A DNA stretch of 64,000 bases from Allorhizobium paknamense (GTDB lineage Bacteria; Pseudomonadota; Alphaproteobacteria; Rhizobiales; Rhizobiaceae): NCBI RefSeq assembly GCF_030815125.1, contig NZ_JAUSWH010000008.1:156652-220651 (forward strand), read 5' to 3'. Below are positions 53,755 through 60,999 of this stretch, piece after piece. Each line of letters begins with the position of its first letter. The first letter of the stretch is position 1. The notes beneath the pieces are model-generated. The model searched no databases. It saw only the letters and a program-made list of their open reading frames with translations, and had not been told where the DNA came from. The position numbers and the translations under genes were made by a program.

Positions 53755-54805
53755 GCCCTTGCTTCTGCTGATGCTGGCATGGCTGTTGATGCCAGTAGCC
53801 GTCGCCGCTCAGGGCTTTGCCGGGTTGGGAACGACAGCGGAAGGGTTCAGCGTGCCGAAGCCGGGCCATGCATTGTCCTTTCCTGCCGATCATGGGCCGC
53901 ATCCCGATTTTCGCGTGGAATGGTGGTATGTGACCGCAAACCTGCAGGATCAGCAGGGTAACAGCTACGGTGTGCAATGGACCTTGTTTCGCTCCGCCCT
54001 GAAGCCGGGAGAGGCGGCGGGTTGGCAAAGCCCGCAGATCTGGATGGGACATGCAGCCTTGACCACGCCATCCCACCATTTCGTCGCCGAGCGATTTGCC
54101 CGGGGAGGCATTGGTCAGGCAGGCGCCATCGCTACGCCTTTTGCCGCCTGGATTGATAATTGGCGGTTCGCTGAAACACCATCGGGCGAGGGCTCTCTCA
54201 TCGATATGCGATTGACAGCAGGAGGCGCGGATTTCTCCTACGATCTCGGCCTTCTGGCCAAGGGGCCGCTCGTGTTGCAGGGAGATCATGGCTATTCGGT
54301 CAAATCGGCCTCCGGGCAGGCCAGCTACTATTACTCTCAGCCGTTTTTCGAGGTGCAGGGCACGCTTAGTGTTGCGGGCCGGTCCGTAGCCGTCACGGGC
54401 AAGGCCTGGCTGGACCGGGAATGGTCTTCTCAGCCGCTTTCGGCGGATCAGACGGGGTGGGACTGGTTTTCCCTGCATTTAAACGATGGCGCCAAGCTTA
54501 TGGCGTTCCGGCTGCGAGACGGAGGGGATGGTTTCATTTCAGGAACATGGATAGAGCCCGATGGCAAAACGCGTGCGCTTTCCCGTGATGCTCTTCGGTT
54601 GACGCCGCTTGAGGAGGCGGAGGTTGCCGGACGCCGCATTCCAGTGAAATGGCGGGTTGAATTTCCTGAAAAAGGGATCAATCTGGTCACGGAGCCGCTG
54701 AATCCACAAAGCTGGATGTCCACACGCTTTCCTTATTGGGAGGGGCCGATCCGCCTTTCCGGCAGCCATGGCGGTGTGGGTTATCTTGAGATGACAGGCT
54801 ATTGA
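53744..54805 (+). CDS. Secreted CrtC/AttH-like lipocalin-fold protein
   Basis: 353-residue exported protein. Signal peptide MRDKPLLLLMLAWLLMPVAVAAQG, cut near AAQ. The mature part matches the CrtC/AttH-type family with FRVEWWYVTANLQDQQGNSYGVQWTLFR, then WLDREWSSQPLSADQTGWDWFSLHL. Family members include carotenoid hydratases and many proteins of unknown role. It is the third gene of the LolD/FtsX operon (11-base overlap), an arrangement seen in other bacteria and suggesting that it carries or modifies a lipid handled by the exporter. Carotenoid hydratase activity is not implied, as no crt genes are near. Confidence 0.83.
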   Translation: MRDKPLLLLMLAWLLMPVAVAAQGFAGLGTTAEGFSVPKPGHALSFPADHGPHPDFRVEWWYVTANLQDQQGNSYGVQWTLFRSALKPGEAAGWQSPQIWMGHAALTTPSHHFVAERFARGGIGQAGAIATPFAAWIDNWRFAETPSGEGSLIDMRLTAGGADFSYDLGLLAKGPLVLQGDHGYSVKSASGQASYYYSQPFFEVQGTLSVAGRSVAVTGKAWLDREWSSQPLSADQTGWDWFSLHLNDGAKLMAFRLRDGGDGFISGTWIEPDGKTRALSRDALRLTPLEEAEVAGRRIPVKWRVEFPEKGINLVTEPLNPQSWMSTRFPYWEGPIRLSGSHGGVGYLEMTGY

Positions 54806-54866
54806 AACATGCATCTGGCATGAGGTTTGCGTTTATCGGGCTGCGGTGAAAGGCTGGGTTATGCGG

Positions 54867-54943
54867 CTAGTGGTTTGATTGTGACATTTGCACCCCCGTG
54901 CAGCACCCTCGAGAGCAAATGTCACAATCATGAAAACCACTAG
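54867..54943. repeat. Long inverted repeat element 1 upstream of eutB
   Basis: Left arm 54867-54891 and right arm 54915-54943, CTAGTGGTTT...GTGACATTTGC against GCAAATGTCAC...AAACCACTAG, with a short unmatched ATG-type insertion in the right arm and a 23-base GC-rich loop. Almost fully self-complementary over 77 bases. Confidence 0.85.
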
Positions 54944-54956
54944 CAACCTCATGATT

Positions 54957-55032
54957 CTAGTGGGATTTTCGAATTGACATTTGATCCTCGAGATCCCCGC
55001 AAATGGGTATCAAATGTCAAATTCATTCCACT
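54957..55032. repeat. Long inverted repeat element 2 upstream of eutB
   Basis: Begins CTAGTGGGATTTTCG, then TTGACATTTGAT; the right arm ATCAAATGTCAA...ATTCCACT closes it. It shares the CTAGTGG ends and the GACATTTG core with element 1, 13 bases to its left, so the two are members of one family. Together they fill the 312-base gap before eutB apart from the eutB leader. Confidence 0.85.
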
Positions 55033-55117
55033 CGTCTTTATCGCTTGGCGATGGAATTTGTGCAGCCGACGTCACTGAATGATGATAAAAGAGGCTGCAA
55101 CCCGAAGGGAGTAAGTC

Positions 55118-56515
55118 GTGGCGAGCTATTCGATCATGCTGGGGCGCGAGCGTCATGTGTTTGACGATTTAAAGAGCCTGATGGCGTCTGCCTCTCCCGA
55201 AAAATCCGGCGATCAACTGGCCGGGATTGCGGCATCGAGCAATGAGCGCAGGGTGGCCGCCCGCTATCTGCTGGCCGATGTGCCGCTGAAGGCGTTTCTT
55301 CAGGAAGCACTGATCCCCTATGAAGAGGATGAGGTGACGCGGCTGATCATCGATACGCATGATGCCGTGGCCTTTCAGCCCGTTTCGCATATGACGGTGG
55401 GGCAGTTTCGCGATTTTCTTCTTTCCTACGAGGCAACGACCGAGGTGCTGACCGCGCTTGCGCCGGGGCTGACGCCGGAAATGGTGGCAGCGGTCTCGAA
55501 ACTCATGCGCAATCACGATCTGATCACCGTGGCCGCCAAATGCAGTGTCATCACCGGGTTTCGCTCGACCATCGGGCTCAAGGGCCGTTTATCCAGCCGT
55601 CTGCAGCCCAATCATCCCACCGATGATCCAGAGGGAGTGGCCGGATCGACGCTGGATGGTCTGCTCTTTGGGGTTGGCGATGCGGTTATCGGGATCAACC
55701 CCGCGAGTGATAATCTCGATGCCTGCATGCGGCTGATGGAGCTCTTCGACCGATTGCGCCAGCGCTTCGATATTCCGACCCAATCCTGCGTGCTGACCCA
55801 TGTGACCACCTCCATCCAGGCGATCGAAGCAGGTGCGCCACTTGACCTGGTCTTCCAATCCGTCGCCGGGTCAGAGGCGGCCAACAAGGGGTTCGGTGTC
55901 GATCTTGCCTTGCTCCGCGAAGGGCGAGAGGCGGCACTGTCGCTGAACCGTGGGACTGTTGGGCGCAATGTGATGTATCTGGAAACCGGGCAGGGCAGCG
56001 CGCTTTCCGCCGAAGGCCATCACGGCGTCGACGAGCAGACGCTGGAGGCGCGCGCCTATGCCGTGGCGCGGGCGGTGGATCCTTTGCTGGTCAATACGGT
56101 CGTAGGCTTTATCGGTCCTGAATATCTCTATGATTCCAAGCAGATCATCCGTGCGGGGCTGGAGGATCATTTTTGCGGCAAGCTCCTGGGCGTGCCGATG
56201 GGCGTCGATGTGTGCTACACCAACCACGCCGAGGCTGATCAGGACGATATGGATAATCTCATGGTCCTGCTGACGGTGGCAGGGGTGAATTTCCTGATTG
56301 CCGTGCCGGGCGCCGATGACGTGATGCTGAATTATCAGAGCCTGTCCTATCACGACATTGTCGGGTTGCGGCATCAGTTCGAGCGTCCGCCTGCGCCTGA
56401 ATTCGAGGCCTGGCTGAAGCGCATGGGGCTGATCGATAAATCGGGCCGTCTTGCCCCCTTGTCTCCTTCGAGTGGCCTTTCCCGTAATCTCCTTTCCTAC
56501 AAGGCTTCAGCATGA
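55118..56515 (+). CDS. eutB: Ethanolamine ammonia-lyase large subunit
   Basis: 465-residue EutB, close to the E. coli protein (453). With EutC and adenosylcobalamin it converts ethanolamine to acetaldehyde and ammonia. Landmarks: YEEDEVTRLIIDTHDAVAF, RSTIGLKGRLSSRLQPNHPTDD, VGDAVIGINPASDNLDACMRLM, YLETGQGSALSAEGHHGVDEQTLEARAYA, and HFCGKLLGVPMGVDVCYTNHAEADQDDMDNLM. GTG start with AAGGGAG upstream. Overlaps eutC by four bases. No microcompartment genes or cobalamin riboswitch seen nearby. Confidence 0.96.
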   Translation: MASYSIMLGRERHVFDDLKSLMASASPEKSGDQLAGIAASSNERRVAARYLLADVPLKAFLQEALIPYEEDEVTRLIIDTHDAVAFQPVSHMTVGQFRDFLLSYEATTEVLTALAPGLTPEMVAAVSKLMRNHDLITVAAKCSVITGFRSTIGLKGRLSSRLQPNHPTDDPEGVAGSTLDGLLFGVGDAVIGINPASDNLDACMRLMELFDRLRQRFDIPTQSCVLTHVTTSIQAIEAGAPLDLVFQSVAGSEAANKGFGVDLALLREGREAALSLNRGTVGRNVMYLETGQGSALSAEGHHGVDEQTLEARAYAVARAVDPLLVNTVVGFIGPEYLYDSKQIIRAGLEDHFCGKLLGVPMGVDVCYTNHAEADQDDMDNLMVLLTVAGVNFLIAVPGADDVMLNYQSLSYHDIVGLRHQFERPPAPEFEAWLKRMGLIDKSGRLAPLSPSSGLSRNLLSYKASA

Positions 56516-57258
56516 GCGAACCTGTTGATCTCGATCCCTTCGCCCGCTTTCGGCAGGTCACCCGGGCGCGTATCGGTCTTGGACGGGCGGGCGATGCTTT
56601 GCCGCTGTCAGCCGTTCTGGAGTTCCAACTGGCCCATGCGCGCGCCCGCGATGCCGTACATGGGGCGGTGGATTTCGAAAGCCTCGCGGCTGAGCTCGCC
56701 CCGGCGAAATCTCTCGTGGTGCCGTCACAGGCGCCGGATCGGGCCACATATCTGCGCCGCCCCGACCTTGGCAGGCGACCTGATCCCAGTGCGCTGCCCT
56801 CGGGGCTGGGGCCGTTCGACATCGTTTTCATTATTGCGGATGGATTATCGGCTGCGGCAGTGCAGCGGCATGCGGCGGCTGTCTATCAGGCGGCCCTGCG
56901 TCGATTGGGGGGATTCTCGATTGCTCCCGTTATTCTCGGTCGGCAGGCACGCGTGGCATTCGGCGATGAAGTTGCGGAAGCGCTCGGTGCTCGTGTTGCC
57001 ATTGTCCTCGTCGGGGAACGGCCGGGACTGAGTGTTCCCGATAGCCTCGGTGTCTACATCACCTTCGATCCGAAGCGGGGGCGCCGGGACAGTGAACGCA
57101 ACTGCATTTCCAACATTCACGATGACGGCTTGCCGCATGAAGTGGCCGCCGACAAGATTGCGTGGCTGGTGAGAGAGGCTCTCCGGCTGGGTCTTTCCGG
57201 CGTTGGCCTGAAGGAAAATGCCGAAGGTGAAAAATTATTGGGACAGCAAAGCGAATGA
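56512..57258 (+). CDS. eutC: Ethanolamine ammonia-lyase small subunit
   Basis: 248-residue EutC (shorter than the 295 of E. coli, as usual for organisms without microcompartments, since the extra N-terminal targeting part is missing). Key segments: RIGLGRAGDALPLSAVLEFQLAHARARDAVH, FIIADGLSAAAVQRHA, and VGERPGLSVPDSLGVYITFDP, then CISNIHDDGLPHEVAADK. It binds part of the adenosylcobalamin. Coupled to eutB by ATGA. Ends 181 bases before repA. Confidence 0.95.
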   Translation: MSEPVDLDPFARFRQVTRARIGLGRAGDALPLSAVLEFQLAHARARDAVHGAVDFESLAAELAPAKSLVVPSQAPDRATYLRRPDLGRRPDPSALPSGLGPFDIVFIIADGLSAAAVQRHAAAVYQAALRRLGGFSIAPVILGRQARVAFGDEVAEALGARVAIVLVGERPGLSVPDSLGVYITFDPKRGRRDSERNCISNIHDDGLPHEVAADKIAWLVREALRLGLSGVGLKENAEGEKLLGQQSE

Positions 57259-57439
57259 TGAAGCGGAATAGCCCATCGTCATAAGGATGAGATTTTTCCG
57301 AGATACGGCTGTGGGCTGTCTCTTTTAAATTATCCGTAAACGATGCGGGCCTCTGTTAATTTTTCAGAAGCGCGTATATCTTTCTCCGAGAGAATCAGCA
57401 GATATCGATTCCGGCGTTCTGCCCAAAGGGGGGAGCGGT
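57259..57439 (+). promoter_or_regulatory. repABC promoter region
   Basis: 181 bases between eutC and repA. TTCTC-CGA-GAGAA (57382-57394) is a short perfect palindrome lying about 45 bases before the repA start, a position where RepA autoregulatory operators occur in repABC replicons. TATATC (57375-57380) may be a -10 element. A GGGGGGAG ribosome binding site is at 57428-57434. Confidence 0.4.
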
Positions 57440-58714
57440 GTGGATAGGGAGAATGATGTAATGGCAACCGCGTCCGGACAGGTTACGCAGGATCAGCAGG
57501 CTTTGCGGCCTGCCGACGAGACCATTGCAGAAGATGCCCAGGCTCTTTCGGCGCAGTTGAAGGCCATGCGTGAAAGGCTTTTTCCGCCAGCCTCCCAGAA
57601 GACGTTGCGCAGTTTCACCTCCGGTGAGGCCGCAAGGCTGGTCGGCGTGTCCGATGGCTATCTCCGTCAGCTTTCGCTGGCGGGCGAGGGGCCGCAGCCA
57701 GTGGTGGGAGCGGCCGGCCGGCGCTATTATTCGCTCGCCGATATCGATGCCCTCCGTCATTATCTCGCCGAACAGGCACTGGCTAAAGGCAACATCTCCA
57801 AGGCGCGAACCTATGTCAAATGGCGCGACCAGAGCCTTGGCGAACATCTGCAAGTGATTTCAGTCACCAACTTCAAGGGTGGCTCTGGCAAGACGACCTC
57901 CGCGGTTCATCTTGCACAATATCTGGCGATGACAGGTCACCGGGTTCTGGCGGTCGATCTCGATCCTCAAGCCTCGCTCTCTGCTCTGTTCGGCTATCAG
58001 CCGGAACTTGATCTGGTGGGCAATGACACGATTTACGGAGCGATCCGTTATGATGAGGAGGCCCGTCCGCTTAGCCAGATCATTCGCAAGACCTATTTCC
58101 ACAATCTCGATCTGGTTCCTGGCAACCTCGAACTTCAGGAATTCGAGCATGTGACGCCGAGGGCGCTGGCCGAGCGGAAAAGTGGGGACGCCCACAGCCT
58201 GTTCTTTACGCGGGTTCAGGCTGCCTTGCAGAGCGTTGCCGATGATTATGATGTCGTCGTGATCGATTGCCCGCCGCAACTTGGCTATCTCACGCTTTCG
58301 GCCCTGTGTGCATCCACCTCGGTGATCGTGACCGTACATCCGCAAATGCTGGATGTGGCGTCGATGAGCCAGTTCCTCTTCATGACCTCGGATCTTCTCG
58401 GGGTCGTGCGGGAAGCTGGCGGCACGTTGAACTTCGATTTTCTGCGATACCTGATCACCCGTTTCGAGCCGAATGATGGTCCGCAGGCGCAGATCGTTGG
58501 CTTTCTGCGGTCACTGTTCGGGGAGCGGGTTCTGACATCGCCAATGGTCAAATCCACCGCCATTTCGGACGCCGGTCTGACGAAGCAGACGCTTTATGAG
58601 GTCGGTCGCGAGAATTTCAGTCGCGGGACCTATGACCGCGCGATTGAATCCCTTGAAGCGGTGAACTCGGAAATCGAGCAACTGGTTCATTCAGCCTGGG
58701 GGCGGAAAGAATGA
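57440..58714 (+). CDS. repA: RepA, ParA-type partition ATPase and repressor
   Basis: 424-residue RepA. The N-terminal DNA-binding region has SGEAARLVGVSDGYLRQLSL (about 61-80). The Walker-type ATPase follows, with the deviant P-loop FKGGSGKTTSAVHLAQYL near residue 145, LAVDLDPQASLSALFG and VVIDCPPQLGYLTLSAL. RepA with RepB segregates the replicon and represses repABC transcription. The GTG at 57440 has the best ribosome binding site; an ATG at 57461 is an alternative. Overlaps repB by four bases. Confidence 0.95.
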   Translation: MDRENDVMATASGQVTQDQQALRPADETIAEDAQALSAQLKAMRERLFPPASQKTLRSFTSGEAARLVGVSDGYLRQLSLAGEGPQPVVGAAGRRYYSLADIDALRHYLAEQALAKGNISKARTYVKWRDQSLGEHLQVISVTNFKGGSGKTTSAVHLAQYLAMTGHRVLAVDLDPQASLSALFGYQPELDLVGNDTIYGAIRYDEEARPLSQIIRKTYFHNLDLVPGNLELQEFEHVTPRALAERKSGDAHSLFFTRVQAALQSVADDYDVVVIDCPPQLGYLTLSALCASTSVIVTVHPQMLDVASMSQFLFMTSDLLGVVREAGGTLNFDFLRYLITRFEPNDGPQAQIVGFLRSLFGERVLTSPMVKSTAISDAGLTKQTLYEVGRENFSRGTYDRAIESLEAVNSEIEQLVHSAWGRKE

Positions 58715-59775
58715 TCGGAAAAAATCGCAAGAACGAATTGCGTGCGCTGTTTTCAGATCCTGCTCCGGCTCCGGCAGCGCCGTCCGTTGACGCCAGGCAG
58801 ACGGATGCCCAGCCGTCGGCACCGGCTTCTGATGTGCCGGTTGCGCAGCCGCCTCGCTCTGCATCTGGCGCAATCAAGGCGATGGGATTGACCCTGTCGT
58901 CGATCACCCGGGAGGCCGAGGAGGCGCGCGTGTTGCGCCAGGCGCTTGAGGAGGGTGAACGCGTGGTCTCGTTGGAGACCGACCGTATCGACGGATCGTT
59001 CATTTCGGACCGGTTGAGCGATCAGGAGCGGGATGATCCGGACTTTCTGACTCTAGTGGATAGCATTCGCGAGAGCGGGCAACAGGTTCCGATCCTCGTG
59101 CGGCGCCATCCAGGCGATGCCGAACGGTATCAGGTCGCCTATGGCCATCGCCGTCTTAACGCTGCCAAGCGGTTGGGGATTGCGGTCAAGGCTCTCATTC
59201 GTCCTTTAAGTGACGATGAACTGGTTCTTGCCCAGGGCAAGGAAAATGCCGAGCGGCGAAATCTGACATTCATTGAGCGTGCTTTGTTTGCGAAAGCGCT
59301 GAGTGACCGGGGATTTGACCGCAAGGTGATCGGTGATGCGCTGTCGGTTCAAAAAAGCGAATTGTCGCGGTTGATCCAGGTTGCAGAAAGCGTTCCAGAC
59401 CGCTTTGCCAGGGCTGTGGGACCTGCCCCGAAGGCCGGGCGCGAGCGCTGGATGGCGCTTGGCCAGCTGCTGGCCAGCGAGCAGGGACAGGAAAAGGCAG
59501 CCGACGTGATTGCCTCCGACCTGTTCCGGGGGGCGGCAACAGATGAGCGTTTCCAGATGCTTTTTGAGCGTCTTTCGCAAAAGAAAGCGGTTGAGAAAAG
59601 CGAGGGAGACGATATTCGCGGCCCCGATGGAAAGGTGTTCGCGCGGTTTGGGCGCCAAGGCCGGCGGATCAGGATCGAATTTCTTGCCGAAGCCGATCCG
59701 GGCTTTGTCGAACATTTCGCAGATCGTATGGCTGCGGCCTACAGGGAGTTTTTGCAGGAGAGCAAGTCGCGCTGA
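58711..59775 (+). CDS. repB: RepB, ParB-type centromere-binding protein
   Basis: 354-residue RepB. ParB-like nuclease/CTPase fold and helix-turn-helix segments: LVDSIRESGQQVPILVRRHPG, YQVAYGHRRLNAAKRLGI, LAQGKENAERRNLTFIERALFAKAL with the ParB signature, and VIGDALSVQKSELSRLIQVAE. A variable Pro/Ala-rich stretch (about 13-50) precedes it. It binds parS sites; none matching the GTT-N4-GC-N4-AAC form was found by eye near the operon. Translationally coupled to repA (ATGA). Confidence 0.95.
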   Translation: MIGKNRKNELRALFSDPAPAPAAPSVDARQTDAQPSAPASDVPVAQPPRSASGAIKAMGLTLSSITREAEEARVLRQALEEGERVVSLETDRIDGSFISDRLSDQERDDPDFLTLVDSIRESGQQVPILVRRHPGDAERYQVAYGHRRLNAAKRLGIAVKALIRPLSDDELVLAQGKENAERRNLTFIERALFAKALSDRGFDRKVIGDALSVQKSELSRLIQVAESVPDRFARAVGPAPKAGRERWMALGQLLASEQGQEKAADVIASDLFRGAATDERFQMLFERLSQKKAVEKSEGDDIRGPDGKVFARFGRQGRRIRIEFLAEADPGFVEHFADRMAAAYREFLQESKSR

Positions 59776-60325
59776 CGCGAGGACGATTTGGTGAGACGCC
59801 GTTGTCTGAAGCGTATCGGGTAAAATGGCGGAATGTCTTTGCTCTGCTGATAGGCTGAAGGACAGAGGATGGCGCGTGGATGTGAGGCGTGCGGACCTAT
59901 CTTCCCGGGATCGGAATGGATTTAAGGGAGAATGCCGCAGGCTCAGAGCGAAGCGACATCGTTGCCTCGGTTCGATGGGGAGACTGTGCCGGAGGCACTC
60001 AAAGGAGTTCCGGTGCGCGCTGCGGCATAAACCAGCCGTGTCGTGGCATCGGCAATTTGGCTTTAGGCGCTGTTCACCTGCCTTGCAAAGGTGGTGTGCA
60101 GCATAATCAAAGGGAAGGTAGCGGAGACAGAAAAAAGGCCCCAAAACGTCGCCATTTCGGAAGCCCTCTTCTATGTAGCAATAAGAGAGAATCACTTCCG
60201 GCTTTAAAAGTCAAGCACTGTCTGCCGTTCTGCGGCAGCGGACGACTTTTTGCGATCACAAGATTGACCTGAGGCAATACCGGTTTCTTCCATGCGCGGC
60301 GTAAGCGTGTCTTGCATGGGCTCTA

Positions 60326-60373
60326 CTGCATAATTCCTTAAACCGGAAACGGTTTAAGGTGAAAATTATGCAG
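60326..60373. repeat. Inverted repeat in the repB-repC gap
   Basis: CTGCATAATT plus CTTAAACCG (60326-60345) pairs with CGGTTTAAG (60350-60358) and AATTATGCAG (60364-60373). A further hairpin GTGCGTTT/AAACGCAC lies at 60401-60420. Both are typical of mobile palindromic intergenic elements. Confidence 0.75.
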
Positions 60374-60427
60374 CAGATTTAAAGTCTTACGGCGTCCTTA
60401 GTGCGTTTGATAAAACGCACGGCGCTG

Positions 60428-60535
60428 TAAAGCATGTCGCGCAAAAGTGTTCAGCGGTTTTGGGATAACGACATGCGTTAAAACAAGAAGTTAAAGCCCG
60501 TTGCATCAGGCTGATAAGCCGCAACGTGCTTTAGG
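60428..60535 (+). repeat. Repeat family R, copy 1
   Basis: About 108 bases with CATGTCG (60433-60439) and CGACATG (60469-60475) arms around CGCAAAAGTGTTCAGCGG, then GCGTTAAAACAAGAAGTT and CGTTGC...GCAACG. Copies 2 (62257-62363) and 3 (63692-63800, inverted) share GTGTGCAGCGGTTTT, ATGCGTTAAA and GATAAGCCG. Confidence 0.8.
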
Positions 60536-60879
60536 GACTGGCTTTTTCCTCATGAATTCTGCGTTTACGTGAAGAAGCGTAGGTGCGGAAGATGAACAGC
60601 TTATTTTGGGGCGGCTCTTTGCGTGTCCCTGGAACGTCGTACCGGAAATGGTGAAACAGTTTTCGGATGAATTCGACGGTCGCGAAAAACTGGAGCTTGT
60701 AGGGTACTCCAGGGCAAATGTGGTCGTGCGAGAGCTGCAAGTGCTTTTGCGGTCATGGCCTGTGCGGGTAGGAACGCTGTGTTGTCTGCCTGGACGAAAC
60801 ATTTTCCGCGCTGTTTGGGTCTTTGTCTTTTCGCAGAAGGTTGCTGGCAGGGTTCGTCAGTTCGGTTGTGGAAGCGGTT

Positions 60880-60995
60880 TTCGCCGAAACTCCCTTCCCG
60901 TGCTGCCGGAACTCGTTTGGGCGAGCGATCTCCCCCTTGCTGGCTTGGTGATTACAGGCGGCGTCAGGATCCTTTGTCTCCCCAGAACGGGGAAG
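60880..60995 (-). ncRNA. Candidate antisense countertranscript RNA region (incA/RepE type)
   Basis: In repABC replicons a small antisense RNA is encoded between repB and repC on the opposite strand and represses repC. Here GGGCGAG-CGAT-CTCCCCC (60920-60937 region) forms a hairpin with one mismatch, and TCCCC-AGAAC-GGGGA (60979-60993) forms another that covers the repC ribosome binding site. Promoter and ends of the RNA cannot be fixed by eye; the boundaries are approximate. Confidence 0.45.
60979..60995 (+). promoter_or_regulatory. Stem-loop sequestering the repC ribosome binding site
   Basis: TCCCC (60979-60983), AGAAC, GGGGA (60989-60993). The right arm is the start of GGGGAAG, the only ribosome binding site before the repC ATG at 61000. 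Folding would block translation, which is the known mode of repC control by the antisense RNA. Confidence 0.6.
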
Positions 60996-60999
60996 AAAA

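Larger units (their letters stand above)
59776..60999. other. Unusually long repB-repC intergenic region with repeats and incompatibility RNA region
   Basis: 1,224 bases where other repABC operons have roughly 150-200. 59776-60300 holds no convincing gene. 60326-60535 holds palindromes and one copy of a repeat (see separate entries). 60540-60890 contains only weak frames, including a TTG-start 69-codon frame on minus (60531-60740). The last 110 bases before repC resemble the conserved region where the antisense countertranscript RNA is encoded. repC may therefore be separated from repAB transcription here. Confidence 0.6.

Noticed and set aside
54806..55117. Cobalamin riboswitch before eutB
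   Set aside because: Considered because EutBC needs adenosylcobalamin, but no B12-box-like sequence was seen; the region is occupied by two inverted repeats.
59889..60272. 127-codon plus frame after repB
   Set aside because: Composition rich in Cys, Gly and Arg without structural pattern, no ribosome binding site, no family likeness.
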